Positions 32,717-41,947 are shown, counted from the first letter of the stretch. The stretch: 64,000 nt of DNA from an uncultured Clostridia bacterium (GCA_934647235.1 CAKUFG010000011.1:20968-84967); one strand, 5' to 3'. Notes: generated by a model not told the origin, from the letters alone. Made by a program: numbers and translations.

Positions 32717-32730
32717 ATAGGAGGAAGCGC

Positions 32731-33255
32731 ATGTTCAGCGAATATCTTTCCATCGGCGAGGTGCTCAAGCCCCAGGGCGTTCGCGGTCAGGTAAAGGTGC
32801 GGCCCGATACCAACGATCCCGCCCGCTTTGGCCAGCTGCAGCAGGTATATATCCAGCAGGATAACGCCTATGCCGCCTGGCCAATCAGCGATGTATCCGT
32901 GCGGGACGGCTATGTTTACTGCACGCTGAACCATGCGCAGACGCGCGACGATGCGGAAAAGCAGCGCGGCGCCATGCTCTATATTGACCGCGAGCACGCC
33001 GTGCCGCTGGGCGAAAACGAATACTATATCAGCGATCTGATCGGCTGCGCAGTGCAGGATCAGCAGGGGCAGGCTATCGGCACATTGGCCGATGTGCTGC
33101 AGCCCGGCGCAAACGACGTGTACGAGATCAAAACGCCTATGGGCATGATGTACTTGGCGGTCCTGCCCTTTGTGATCAGGCATGTGGATGCAAAGGCCGG
33201 AATCATCGTGGTGGACGAAACGCGCTTGCCGGAGGTGGCAGTATTTGAAGATTGA
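32731..33255 (+). CDS. rimM: Ribosome maturation factor RimM
   Basis: 174 residues. The N-terminal RimM barrel (IGEVLKPQGVRGQVKVRPDT) and the C-terminal PRC-barrel (NEYYISDLIGCAVQD, GANDVYEI, LPFVIRHVDAKAGIIVVDE) are complete. It helps assemble the head of the 30S subunit through S19. AGGAGG precedes ATG 32731. The last 11 bases overlap trmD. Confidence 0.96.
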   Translation: MFSEYLSIGEVLKPQGVRGQVKVRPDTNDPARFGQLQQVYIQQDNAYAAWPISDVSVRDGYVYCTLNHAQTRDDAEKQRGAMLYIDREHAVPLGENEYYISDLIGCAVQDQQGQAIGTLADVLQPGANDVYEIKTPMGMMYLAVLPFVIRHVDAKAGIIVVDETRLPEVAVFED

Positions 33256-33991
33256 ACTGCTGACCATCTTTCCCGAGATGTTCGATTCCTTCCTGAACGC
33301 CAGTATTATCGGCCGTGCGCGCGAGGCTGGGCTGCTGGATATCCACGCGACGGATATCCGTCCGTATTCCCAGAATAAGCACAAGAATACGGACGATTAT
33401 CCCTTTGGCGGCGGGGCGGGCATGCTGATGCTGGCCCAGCCCATTGCGGACGCCATGAAGGATGCGGCACGACCGCCTTTTCAGGGCAAACGCATCTATA
33501 TGAGCCCGCGCGGCGTGCCGCTGACGCAGGCGCTGGCACAGCAGCTATCGCAGGAAGAGCAGCTGGTCATCCTGTGCGGCCATTATGAGGGCGTGGATCA
33601 GCGCGTGCTGGATAAGTACATCGACATGGAAATCTCCGTGGGCGATTATGTGCTGACCGGCGGTGAAACGGCCGCGATGGTGCTGATTGACTGCGTATCC
33701 CGCCTGGTGCCTGGCGTGCTGGGCAGCGCGGAAAGCGCGGGGGATGAGAGCTTTTCAAACGACGGCCTGCTGGAATATCCGCAGTATACGCGGCCGCGCG
33801 TGTTCGAGGATATGGAGGTGCCCGAGGTGCTGCTCAACGGCGATCACAAAAAGATCAGCCAGTGGCGGCGCGAGCAGGCATTGCTGGCCACGGCGCGCAT
33901 GCGCCCCGATCTGCTGGATAAGGCAAACATTACGCCCGCCGAGCGCCGCTGGCTTTCCGAACAGCTGAACGCTTCAAACGGGCAGGCTTGA
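33245..33991 (+). CDS. trmD: tRNA (guanine37-N1)-methyltransferase TrmD
   Basis: 248 residues. The trefoil-knot SPOUT fold is marked by IELLTIFPEMFDSFLNASI, GGGAGMLM, LCGHYEGVDQRVLD and SVGDYVLTGGE. It methylates G37 next to the anticodon of tRNAs such as tRNA-Pro and prevents frameshifting. The start is TTG at 33245, with GGAGGTGG about seven bases upstream inside rimM; no ATG is placed suitably. Confidence 0.96.
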   Translation: MKIELLTIFPEMFDSFLNASIIGRAREAGLLDIHATDIRPYSQNKHKNTDDYPFGGGAGMLMLAQPIADAMKDAARPPFQGKRIYMSPRGVPLTQALAQQLSQEEQLVILCGHYEGVDQRVLDKYIDMEISVGDYVLTGGETAAMVLIDCVSRLVPGVLGSAESAGDESFSNDGLLEYPQYTRPRVFEDMEVPEVLLNGDHKKISQWRREQALLATARMRPDLLDKANITPAERRWLSEQLNASNGQA

Positions 33992-34050
33992 TCTGATTCT
34001 GAAGCTTCAGGCGTGCATTCATAATCGCACAAATGAAATAGGTGATGAAG

Positions 34051-35259
34051 ATGCCTTCACAGGAAAATTACGCAATACGCCCCTTGAATACCGGCGATGT
34101 GGAGCAGTACAATGCGCTGCTCCGTTACGCCTTTCAGATTACGGAGCAGGAATTGTCCGAGTGCGGCTGGCAGGATGATGAAATCAAGCAGTCCAAGTTC
34201 CCTGTGCTGGAGCGCGCGGACGTGCTGGGCTGCTTCGACGGAAACGACCTGGTATCGCAGATCGCGGTCTATCCGCTGAAGATGAACATCTACGGCGTGG
34301 TGTATCCCGTCGGCTTTGTTACCAGCGTGTGCACGTATCCGGAGTATTCCGGCCGCGGCATCATGAAGCGGCTGATGCATCAAAGCCTTGAGCATATGCG
34401 CCAGCGCCAGCAGCCGGTGGCCCTGCTGTTTCCGTATTCCATCCCGCTGTACCGCAAAATGGGGTGGGAGATCATCTCCAACAAGATTTCCTATACCGTT
34501 AAGGACCGGCAGATTCCCTCGCAGCTGCAGGCGCCCGGCCGTGTGCACCGCGTCAATTGGGATAATGAGGACTTCCGCAACCTGCACGCGCAGTTTGCAG
34601 CGGCCACGCATGGGTGCCTGTTCCGCAATGCCCTGGCCTGGGAGGAATACTGGCGCTGGGATGAGGACGACACGGTGGTGGCTATCTACTACGATGCAGC
34701 CGGCAAGCCCAGCGGCTATATGGTATATCTGATCAAGGACGATATCATGTACGTCAAAGAGATGATTTACCTGACCCGCGAGGCGCAGCAGGGGCTGTGG
34801 GAGTATATTCACGCCCACGATTCCATGATCGACGAGGTGCGCGGCAGCTCCTATTACAGCGATCCCATCGCCTTTGAGCTGGATGACGGCGATATCCGCG
34901 AAACCATCCGGCCCTATATCATGGGACGCATTGTGGATGCGGAGCAGTTCTTCCCGAAATATCGCTGCGATCCTACGGCCGAAAACGTAACCATTGCCTT
35001 TGAAATTGAAGATCATTTTCTGCCATGGAACAACAAAACCGTTACGGTGCTGTTCCATCGCGGCGAATGCTCGCTGAGCGCTGCGGCGGCCAAGCATCAC
35101 GTGAAGCTCTCCATCGCCACGCTGACCGCCCTGATGCTGGGCTATAAGACGGCGGCAAAGCTGCAGCGCCTGGGGCGCATCGAGGGCGAGGAACGAACGG
35201 TGCGTCTGCTGGACGATGTGTTGCTGCATGAGGCGCCCTATATTTCAGACTACATCTGA
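34051..35259 (+). CDS. GNAT acetyltransferase, Eis-like architecture
   Basis: About 402 residues. The first GNAT domain has GFVTSVCTYPEYSGRGIMKRLM (acetyl-CoA loop) and FPYSIPLYRKMGWE. A second acetyltransferase-like domain and a C-terminal sterol carrier-like domain (SLSAAAAKHHVKLSIATLTALMLGYKTAAKL) complete the Eis arrangement. Mycobacterial Eis acetylates aminoglycosides and other amines; the substrate here is unknown. AGGTGA precedes ATG 34051; in-frame GTG 34042 and ATG 34045 overlap that site. A terminator follows. Confidence 0.85.
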   Translation: MPSQENYAIRPLNTGDVEQYNALLRYAFQITEQELSECGWQDDEIKQSKFPVLERADVLGCFDGNDLVSQIAVYPLKMNIYGVVYPVGFVTSVCTYPEYSGRGIMKRLMHQSLEHMRQRQQPVALLFPYSIPLYRKMGWEIISNKISYTVKDRQIPSQLQAPGRVHRVNWDNEDFRNLHAQFAAATHGCLFRNALAWEEYWRWDEDDTVVAIYYDAAGKPSGYMVYLIKDDIMYVKEMIYLTREAQQGLWEYIHAHDSMIDEVRGSSYYSDPIAFELDDGDIRETIRPYIMGRIVDAEQFFPKYRCDPTAENVTIAFEIEDHFLPWNNKTVTVLFHRGECSLSAAAAKHHVKLSIATLTALMLGYKTAAKLQRLGRIEGEERTVRLLDDVLLHEAPYISDYI

Positions 35260-35286
35260 CGCTTCCGCAGGCTTTCAATGATACAG

Positions 35287-35314
35287 ACAGCGCGATTGCA
35301 GTCGCGCTGTTTTT
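35287..35314 (+). terminator. Intrinsic terminator after the Eis-like gene
   Basis: ACAGCGCGA, a six-base loop and TCGCGCTGT are followed by TTTTT. From here to 35505 the DNA is AT-rich; I see no gene and no clear promoter. Confidence 0.88.
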
Positions 35315-35505
35315 GCGTCTGCCAATCCCGTAAAAAATATGAAATTCTTATTTTTCAGCAGGGTTTTTGCAGTAAACATCGTATAACTATCATGCGCGCT
35401 GCAAAACGCGGAAAAATCGCAAAAGACGCAATAATATTGTATCCATATGCAGGAAAAACGCGAATTACGGCGAATTATTCTTTCGTGCAGAAAGGGGGAC
35501 AAGCG

Positions 35506-37257
35506 ATGGCCGGGAGATTTCCCACCGCCTGGATGGATGATTTTTACTCCCGCGTGGATATCGTTCAGGTGGTATCGGCTTATGTGCCGCTGAAGAAAAA
35601 CGGCTCCCGCTATTGGGGCTTGTGTCCCTTCCATCACGAGAAAACCCCTTCCTTCTCCGTAAACGGCGAGCAGAACCTCTATTACTGCTTCGGCTGCAAG
35701 GCCGGCGGCAATGTGGTGCAGTTTGTCGAGGAGATGGAGCATCTTACCTACCGCGAGGCCGTGGAATACCTGGCCAGGCAAATCCACATGCCCATTCCGG
35801 AAACCCAGGAGGATCCCGATTATGAGCGCCGCCGCAGCCAGCGGGAGCGGCTGCTGGGCGCAAACAAGGCGGCTGCGCGCTGGTATCATGCGCAGCTTTG
35901 GCTGCCGGAAAATCAGCGCATCCTGGATTATCTGCACAAGCGCGGGCTGGACGACGGCACCATCCGCAAGTTCGGCCTGGGCGCAGCGCCCGAGGAATGG
36001 GACGCGCTGACCCGCGCGCTGGAGCGGCAGGGCTATACGCAGGAGGAGCTTCGCCTGGCGGGGCTGACCATCGTAAAGCAGGAATCGCGGTTCGATATGT
36101 TCCGCAACCGCGCCATCTTTCCCATCATCGACGCGCAGGGGCAGATTTTAGGCTTTGGCGGCCGCGCCATGGGCGATGCGCAGCCCAAGTATCTGAACAC
36201 CTCCGACACGCCGGTATTCAACAAACGCAAGGGCGTTTATGCGGCCAACCTGCTGCGAAAGCAGCGCGATCTCAAGCGCGTGATCCTGGTGGAGGGCTAC
36301 ATGGACGTGGTCGCGCTGATTCAGCACGGCGTAAACGGCGTGGTCGCCACCCTGGGCACAGCGCTAACCAACGAACAGGCAAGGCTGCTCAAGCGCTATG
36401 CGCCTGAAATCTGGGTATCCTATGACGGCGACAGCGCAGGGCAGCACGCCATCATGCGCGCGCTGGAAATTTTCGAGCAGGAGGATATCCGCGCCCGCGT
36501 GCTGTTCTTTCCCGATAATCTGGATCCGGATGAGTTCATCCGTCAGCGCGGTCTGGATGCTTTCCAGCATCTGCGGCCGCTCAAGGCGGCGGAATACCGC
36601 ATGCAGCGCGCCAAAGAGGATCTGGATCTGAGCGACGACGACCAGCGCATCGAATACGCCAAGCGCTGCGCGCAGATTCTTTCCAAGGTGCGCGAGCCGG
36701 TGGAGCTGGAAACCTACCTGCAGGCGCTGGCGATACAGACCGGCTTTTCCAAGGATGTGCTGCGCCAGCAAATGGGACTGAGCATTACCGAAGCGAATAA
36801 TGCGGAGCCGCCCAGGGAGAGAATAATCCGCAGGCGCGCAGGCGACGCGCCCGCAGCCTCCATGCCCGAAAAAACGCTGATTGCGCTGCTGGTCAGCGGC
36901 TTAATGCCCAAGGACGCTGTGCGCGATACGGATTTTGACGATCCGCAATTGCACATGCTGGCGCAAAAGCTGCTTGCCGGCTCGTCGCCTGCGGCCATTC
37001 TGGCCGAATGCGAGACTGAGCAGCAGCGCGTAGCATACAGCGAGGCATTCGCGCTCAACGCTGAAATCACGCAGGATAACGCCGCCGCCGTGGCGGAGGA
37101 TTGCCTGCGCACCATCCGTCAGGCCCGGCTGCAGCGGCAGATTGACGATATCCGCGCACAGCTGGATACCTGCGGCAGCGCCGAAAAGGCCGATATGCTG
37201 AAGGAACTTTTGACACTGTCCAACGAATTGGCGCGCCTCAAGCGCGCGGTACATTGA
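35506..37257 (+). CDS. dnaG: DNA primase DnaG
   Basis: 583 residues. The CHC2 zinc finger uses C40, H43, C61 and C64 (CPFHHEKTPSF, YYCFGCKAGG). The catalytic core has the TOPRIM motif ILVEGYMDVVAL and YDGDSAG. A C-terminal helicase-interaction region (about residues 435-583) ends the protein. It makes RNA primers for replication. AAAGGGGG precedes ATG 35506. The rpoD gene follows directly, the classic macromolecular synthesis pairing. Confidence 0.97.
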   Translation: MAGRFPTAWMDDFYSRVDIVQVVSAYVPLKKNGSRYWGLCPFHHEKTPSFSVNGEQNLYYCFGCKAGGNVVQFVEEMEHLTYREAVEYLARQIHMPIPETQEDPDYERRRSQRERLLGANKAAARWYHAQLWLPENQRILDYLHKRGLDDGTIRKFGLGAAPEEWDALTRALERQGYTQEELRLAGLTIVKQESRFDMFRNRAIFPIIDAQGQILGFGGRAMGDAQPKYLNTSDTPVFNKRKGVYAANLLRKQRDLKRVILVEGYMDVVALIQHGVNGVVATLGTALTNEQARLLKRYAPEIWVSYDGDSAGQHAIMRALEIFEQEDIRARVLFFPDNLDPDEFIRQRGLDAFQHLRPLKAAEYRMQRAKEDLDLSDDDQRIEYAKRCAQILSKVREPVELETYLQALAIQTGFSKDVLRQQMGLSITEANNAEPPRERIIRRRAGDAPAASMPEKTLIALLVSGLMPKDAVRDTDFDDPQLHMLAQKLLAGSSPAAILAECETEQQRVAYSEAFALNAEITQDNAAAVAEDCLRTIRQARLQRQIDDIRAQLDTCGSAEKADMLKELLTLSNELARLKRAVH

Positions 37258-37271
37258 AAGGAGCGGCAACA

Positions 37272-38459
37272 TTGAGCACTCAGCCCGAAAAGAAAGAAAA
37301 TAAGCTCAATGAACTGTATGAGCAGGGTAAGGCGAAGGGCACGATGACCTATGACGAGATCATCACCAAGCTCTCCACCACGGACATCGACCCGGATCAG
37401 TTTGATACGGTGCTGGAAACGCTGGAAGCCATGGGCGTGGAGGTCATCCGCGACGCCAATTCCGCCGAAGGCCCGCAAACGCCCGAGGCCGCTCCCGAAA
37501 TCGACGATATCGATCTTTCCATGCCCGAGGGCATCAGCATTGACGACCCTGTGCGCATGTATCTGAAGGAAATCGGCAAGGTGCCGCTCCTCAGCGCGGA
37601 TGAGGAAATCAACATCGCCATGCGCATGGAAAAGGGCGACGAAGCCAAGCAGATGCTGGAAAGCGGCGTCAACGCCGACGGCAAGCCCTTGACCGACGAG
37701 GAAAAGAAGCAGTGCCAGGCCGCTATTGACGACGGCACGCAGGCCAAGCGCCTGCTGGCCGAGGCCAACCTGCGCTTGGTCGTATCCATTGCCAAGCGCT
37801 ATGTGGGCCGCGGCATGCTGTTCCTGGATCTGATTCAGGAAGGCAACCTGGGCCTGATCAAGGCCGTAGAAAAATTTGATTACCGCAAGGGCTACAAGTT
37901 TTCTACCTACGCCACCTGGTGGATTCGCCAGGCTATCACCCGCGCCATCGCCGATCAGGCGCGCACCATCCGCATTCCCGTCCACATGGTCGAAACCATC
38001 AACAAGCTGATCCGCGTATCCCGTCAGCTGCTGCAGGAATATGGCCGCGAGCCCACGCCTGAAGAAATTGCCAAGGCCATGGGCATCAGCGAGGCCAAGG
38101 TGCGCGAGATCATCAAGATCGCGCAGGAGCCCGTTTCCCTGGAAACGCCTATCGGCGAAGAAGAAGACAGCCACCTGGGCGATTTCATCCCCGATGACGA
38201 CGCGCCCGCCCCGGCCGAGGCTGCCTCGCACGCCCTGATGCGTGAGCAGCTCTGGGATGTGCTTAACACCCTGACCCCGCGGGAGGAAAAGGTGCTGCGC
38301 CTGCGCTTTGGCCTGGACGACGGCAATCAGCGCACGCTGGAAGAGGTAGGCCGCGAGTTCAAGGTTACGCGCGAGCGTATCCGCCAGATCGAGGCCAAGG
38401 CCCTGCGCAAGCTGCGTCATCCCAGCCGCAGCAAAAAACTGAAGGATTATCTGGAATAA
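37272..38459 (+). CDS. rpoD: RNA polymerase primary sigma factor (SigA/RpoD)
   Basis: 395 residues. Region 1.1-like N-terminus is followed by DDPVRMYLKEIGKVPLLS (1.2), region 2 with YKFSTYATWWIRQAITRAIADQ (2.3-2.4), region 3, and region 4 with RTLEEVGREFKVTRERIRQIEAKALRKLRHP. It recognises -35 and -10 boxes such as those listed in this window. I chose TTG 37272, which follows AAAGGAG; an earlier TTG at 37254 overlaps the dnaG stop. Confidence 0.97.
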   Translation: MSTQPEKKENKLNELYEQGKAKGTMTYDEIITKLSTTDIDPDQFDTVLETLEAMGVEVIRDANSAEGPQTPEAAPEIDDIDLSMPEGISIDDPVRMYLKEIGKVPLLSADEEINIAMRMEKGDEAKQMLESGVNADGKPLTDEEKKQCQAAIDDGTQAKRLLAEANLRLVVSIAKRYVGRGMLFLDLIQEGNLGLIKAVEKFDYRKGYKFSTYATWWIRQAITRAIADQARTIRIPVHMVETINKLIRVSRQLLQEYGREPTPEEIAKAMGISEAKVREIIKIAQEPVSLETPIGEEEDSHLGDFIPDDDAPAPAEAASHALMREQLWDVLNTLTPREEKVLRLRFGLDDGNQRTLEEVGREFKVTRERIRQIEAKALRKLRHPSRSKKLKDYLE

Positions 38460-38462
38460 GCC

Positions 38463-39107
38463 GTGCGTTATCCGCAATTAGACGATCGGCTGCAGGCAGC
38501 GGCCGATCTTTTTCCCGTCTGCGCATACGGCGCCGATATCGGCGCGGATCACGGGCGGCTATCCTGCCATCTTCTGCATAGCGGCAAGTGTGCCCGCATG
38601 ATCGTAAGCGATATCAGCGCAGAATCGCTTGCCAAGGCGCAGGCGCTTTTAGCGCTGCATCAGCTGGCGGATCGCGCTGATTTTTGCGTGGCCGACGGGC
38701 TGAACGCCCTGCGCGGCCATCCAAGCGTGCAGTGCGCGGTAATGTGCGGCATGGGTGGACGGCTGATATCGCAGATTCTGCGCGAAGGCAGCAGCCTGCT
38801 GCAGGGTGCTGCGCTGGTGCTGTCCTCGCATACGGATATCCCGCTGGTGCGGCAAACGCTGCTGCAGATTGGCTATGCCATCACGGCGGAGCGTATTGTG
38901 CGCGCAAAGGGCCGGTTTTATGTGCTGATGCGCGCGGAGCCGGGCGCTGCGCAGTATACCGAGCAGGAGTTGTATCTTGGCCCTGCGCTGCTGGATAATC
39001 CGCCACCCTTGTGGCAGGATTATCTGCGCTGGCGAGAGGGCGTGGTTGCCTGCGAAGCCGGGCATGACCGGCAGCTTGCATGGATCAGGAAGGAGCTGGC
39101 AAAATGA
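38463..39107 (+). CDS. trmK: tRNA (adenine22-N1)-methyltransferase TrmK
   Basis: 214 residues. The SAM site is YGADIGADHGRLSCHLLHSG, and MCGMGGRLISQIL is the family motif for the active site. In Bacillus TrmK (YqfN) methylates A22 of tRNAs. The gene begins with GTG three bases after the rpoD stop and overlaps nif3 (ATGA). The order rpoD-trmK-nif3 is conserved in Firmicutes. Confidence 0.92.
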   Translation: MRYPQLDDRLQAAADLFPVCAYGADIGADHGRLSCHLLHSGKCARMIVSDISAESLAKAQALLALHQLADRADFCVADGLNALRGHPSVQCAVMCGMGGRLISQILREGSSLLQGAALVLSSHTDIPLVRQTLLQIGYAITAERIVRAKGRFYVLMRAEPGAAQYTEQELYLGPALLDNPPPLWQDYLRWREGVVACEAGHDRQLAWIRKELAK

Positions 39108-39904
39108 AAACCGCAGCCGTTCGGGACGTATACGACTGGCTGAATCAGATCGCACCCTTTGATACGGCGGAAAGCTACGATAACGCCGGACTGCTGCTGG
39201 GCAGCATGTCTGCTCCGGCAGAGCGTATCCTGGTGGCGCTGGACGCAACGCCTGCCGTGATCGACGAGGCGATCGCCCATCAGGCGCAGCTGATCGTAAC
39301 GCATCATCCGCTCATGTTCCATGCTGCCAGGAACCTCCTGGAGGACGACTACGAGGGGCATGTAATCCGCACGCTGATCCAGCACAACATCAGCCTGATC
39401 GCCGCGCATACCAACCTGGATCAATCGCCGGTTTACAGCGGCAGCGCCGTGCTGACAGAGCTGCTGCACCTGCAGAACGTCCGCCAGGAGGGGTTCATCT
39501 TTCTTGGCGACGTGCCTGAGGGCGAAACCACGGCGGGCAGGCTTCGCCAACGCATCGCGCAGGCAGAGGATGAATATATTTATCTGTATGGCGACGCCGA
39601 CACCCCCATCCGCACGCTGGCCATCTGCGGCGGCGCGTTTGACGAGGGCTATCTGCAGGCGCGTCAGCTGGGCGCGCAGGCGTATCTGACGGGCGAGATT
39701 CGCCATCACAACGCCATTGCAGCCGTTGGCAGCGGCTTTGTGCTCTTTGGCGGCGGGCACTACGGCACCGAGGCGGTGCTGGTGCCCAAGCTGGCCAGGG
39801 CTTTACAAAACGCGCTGAATGCGCTACAATATTGTGTCTATGTTTACCCATCCGTTTGCCGGCCCTACGGCGGTCAAGCGGGTATTGAAGGAGGTACCAC
39901 ATGA
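39104..39904 (+). CDS. Nif3-like dinuclear metal centre protein (YqfO family, short form)
   Basis: 266 residues. Metal ligands are visible in LIVTHHPLMFH, AHTNLDQSP and near the C-terminus in LTGEIRHHNAI and GHYGTE. This is the short form without the PII-like insert found in Bacillus YqfO (about 370 residues). The proteins form hexamers; the substrate is not firmly known, and the GTP cyclohydrolase label is disputed. It overlaps trmK by four bases and the next gene by four bases. Confidence 0.9.
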   Translation: MKTAAVRDVYDWLNQIAPFDTAESYDNAGLLLGSMSAPAERILVALDATPAVIDEAIAHQAQLIVTHHPLMFHAARNLLEDDYEGHVIRTLIQHNISLIAAHTNLDQSPVYSGSAVLTELLHLQNVRQEGFIFLGDVPEGETTAGRLRQRIAQAEDEYIYLYGDADTPIRTLAICGGAFDEGYLQARQLGAQAYLTGEIRHHNAIAAVGSGFVLFGGGHYGTEAVLVPKLARALQNALNALQYCVYVYPSVCRPYGGQAGIEGGTT

Positions 39905-40605
39905 GTCAACTGGAATTGCTTTGGGATTATCAACAGGCCGATGTGGAGGCGGAGCGTCAGGAAAACACCATGAAGCGCTCGCCCACCCGTCAGCGTCTGC
40001 TCAAATATCAGGAATATCTGCGCGAGCAAAAGGCTGCCAACGCCCGTCTGGAGGAGGAAGTGCACGCCATGGGCGACCGCATGGACGCCCTGAAGGACGC
40101 CATCGCCCACACGGAGGAACAGCTTCGCGCCCTGCACGATCGCTTTGAGGCTGATCGCCCCGAGGACAGCGAAGGCATGCAGACCTATATCCAGGAGACG
40201 CAGCGTCTGCTGCAAAATGTGTCCGGCTACGAGCAGGAGGTACGCCGCATCCGCAAGGACGCTGCCGACCGCGACAGCCAGCAGCGCGATATCGTGCAGC
40301 GCGCGGCCAAGGTTCGCAGCGATTATGACCGTCTGAAGGCCGAGTACGATGTGGAATACAAAGAAAACCTGAAAAAGCTGGAAGAGCTGCGCGCCGCCGT
40401 GGCGGAAAAGGCCAAGGGCATCGAGCCCTCCTATCTGGAAAAATACAAGGCCATCAAGCAGCACAGCATGCCGCCGCTGGCACAGCTGAGCGGCGATCAG
40501 TGCGGCGGCTGCCGCATGTCGCTGCCTTCCGCCGTGGTGCGCTCCGTGCGCGCAGGCACGCCGGTGGAGTGCGAAAGCTGCGGCAGACTGCTGATCCAGC
40601 TGTAA
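39901..40605 (+). CDS. Coiled-coil protein with C-terminal zinc ribbon (C4-type, CT398-like)
   Basis: 234 residues. Residues 1 to about 185 are a long charged coiled coil. The end holds a zinc ribbon with CGGC (DQCGGCRMSLPSAVV) and CESC (VECESCGRLL). Proteins of this type commonly follow nif3 and bind nucleic acid or ribosome-associated partners, but no firm function is known. GGAGG lies before the ATG, which overlaps the nif3 stop. The RNase P RNA gene follows 17 bases later. Confidence 0.88.
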   Translation: MSQLELLWDYQQADVEAERQENTMKRSPTRQRLLKYQEYLREQKAANARLEEEVHAMGDRMDALKDAIAHTEEQLRALHDRFEADRPEDSEGMQTYIQETQRLLQNVSGYEQEVRRIRKDAADRDSQQRDIVQRAAKVRSDYDRLKAEYDVEYKENLKKLEELRAAVAEKAKGIEPSYLEKYKAIKQHSMPPLAQLSGDQCGGCRMSLPSAVVRSVRAGTPVECESCGRLLIQL

Positions 40606-40622
40606 ATTCAATCGTCGTAATT

Positions 40623-40947
40623 GAGGCAGATAAATAGTCGCGTGCCGCAAGGCATGAGGAAAGTCCGAGCACCGCAGAGCAGGATGCCAGTTAACGGCTG
40701 GTGGAGGCGACTCCAAGGCAAGTGCAACAGAGATATACCGCCGGCAGCAATGCCGGTAAGGGTGGAAAGGTGCGGTAAGAGCGCACCGGCGGCCTGGCGA
40801 CTCGTCCGTCATGTAAACCCCATCCGGTGCAAGATTGATGAAGGCTATGGGTGGCTCGCCCGTCTTCGAAATCGCTTGAGCGGCCTGGCGACAGGTCGCG
40901 TAGATAGATGACTATTCACGACAGAACTCGGCTTACAGTCTGCGCTC
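40623..40947 (+). ncRNA. rnpB: RNase P RNA, bacterial class A
   Basis: Conserved blocks are GAGGAAAGTCCGAGC near the 5' end, AACAGAGATATACCG, GTAAACCCCATCCGGTGCAAGA and ACAGAACTCGGCTTAC near the 3' end. GAGGCAGA at the start can pair with TCTGCGCTC at the end to form P1. It is the catalytic RNA that trims tRNA 5' ends. Ends are placed by the P1 pairing and may be off by a few bases. Confidence 0.95.
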
Positions 40948-40955
40948 ATTTACAT

Positions 40956-40989
40956 GGGGGCTGTCCCGCAAGGGATGGCTCCTTTTTTT
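40956..40989 (+). terminator. Intrinsic terminator of rnpB
   Basis: GGGGCTGTCCC, a GCAAG loop and GGGATGGCTCC form a stem with G-T pairs, followed by seven T residues. Confidence 0.85.
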
Positions 40990-41042
40990 GTCAGGCATGG
41001 GGGATAGGCGCGCACTTTTCTGTAAACGTTATTATCGAATAG

Positions 41043-41076
41043 AAAAAGCCCTCTCGCATATTCATACGAAAGGGCT
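41043..41076 (-). terminator. Intrinsic terminator of lexA
   Basis: On the minus strand AGCCCTTTCG and CGAGAGGGCT form a stem around a ten-base loop, followed by five T residues. It lies 15 bases after the lexA stop. Confidence 0.85.
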
Positions 41077-41091
41077 GCTTGTTTAAGATTA

Positions 41092-41676
41092 TTAATATAG
41101 GCGGTAGACCGATACGACCTTCCCTGCGATATCGACCGCGCGGGAATAAATGGGCGCCATGGCCGGGTTTTCCGGCTGCAGGCGGAAGCGGCCGTTTTCC
41201 CGATAAAAGCGCTTGACGGTAGCGCTGCCATCGATCAAAGCAACGATAATCTCGCCGTTTACAGCAGTATTTTGCTGGCGAACAACCACATAATCGCCAT
41301 CCATGATGCCGGCGTTGATCATGCTATCGCCATGCACGCGCAGGATAAAGTGCCTGCCATCGCCCAGCATGGCCTCGGGAAGGGGAATCTGATCCTCCAT
41401 ATATTCCTCTGCCAGGATGGGAGAGCCTGCGGCGACGTTGCCAACAATCGGCACCATGCACAGCTCCATTGCGCGGGGCTTCATGGCGTCGCGGCGCAGA
41501 AGGCCGCGGGCCTCCAGACGCCTGAGATGGCCGTGAACCGTGGAGGTGGATTTCAACCCAACGGCGTCGCCAATCTCACGGACTGAGGGGGGATAGCCCT
41601 TTGAGGCTACTTCGCTTTCGATAAATTGCAAAATACGTTGCTGCGTATCGCCGCGCGCGCGCCTTGTTGCCGCCAT
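41092..41676 (-). CDS. lexA: LexA repressor
   Basis: 194 residues. The winged helix-turn-helix is in REIGDAVGLKSTSTVHGHLRRLEARGLLRR. Self-cleavage occurs at A83-G84 (VAAGSP), with catalytic S118 (HGDSMINAG) and K155 (SATVKRFY). It represses the SOS genes until RecA filament triggers cleavage. Its promoter carries a matching operator at 41716-41729. It is convergent with rnpB. Confidence 0.97.
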   Translation of the reverse strand: MAATRRARGDTQQRILQFIESEVASKGYPPSVREIGDAVGLKSTSTVHGHLRRLEARGLLRRDAMKPRAMELCMVPIVGNVAAGSPILAEEYMEDQIPLPEAMLGDGRHFILRVHGDSMINAGIMDGDYVVVRQQNTAVNGEIIVALIDGSATVKRFYRENGRFRLQPENPAMAPIYSRAVDIAGKVVSVYRLY

Positions 41677-41704
41677 TCGCTCACCTCATTACTTCGCTAT
41701 CCGT

Positions 41705-41733
41705 ATTATAACATGCAAACAAACGTTTGGCAA
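41705..41733 (-). promoter_or_regulatory. lexA promoter with overlapping LexA operator
   Basis: TTGCCA (41733-41728) and TATAAT (41710-41705) on the minus strand are 17 bases apart. CAAAC-AAAC-GTTTG (41716-41729) is an inverted repeat of the Gram-positive LexA type (GAAC-N4-GTTC-like) that covers the spacer and touches the -35 box. Autorepression is expected. Confidence 0.8.
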
Positions 41734-41758
41734 GTATAAAATGAAACGTCTGTTCGCT

Positions 41759-41947
41759 TTATTTCTGCGGCTTGCGCTTGGTATTCTGGGCAGGCTTTAC
41801 AACCTCATCGATCAGGATGGCGCGGTATTCGGCGTCGCCGGATACGCATTTCATGCAGTTGTCGCAGCGCTTGGCAGGATCCAGCTCGCACTGATCGCAC
41901 TCGCCGCAGTCGATGCATTCTCGATCATATAAAACGCACATTTTCAT
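41759..41947 (-). CDS. Small cysteine-rich protein of unknown function
   Basis: 62 residues with eight cysteines at positions 4, 11, 14, 17, 20, 28, 31 and 34, mostly as C-x2-C pairs (CIDCGECDQC, CDNCMKC). This suggests zinc or iron-sulfur binding. The C-terminus is basic (NTKRKPQK). The start overlaps the stop of the recombinase gene (ATGA), so it is translationally coupled to it. The lexA promoter lies just downstream. I do not know the function. Confidence 0.75.
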   Translation of the reverse strand: MKMCVLYDRECIDCGECDQCELDPAKRCDNCMKCVSGDAEYRAILIDEVVKPAQNTKRKPQK

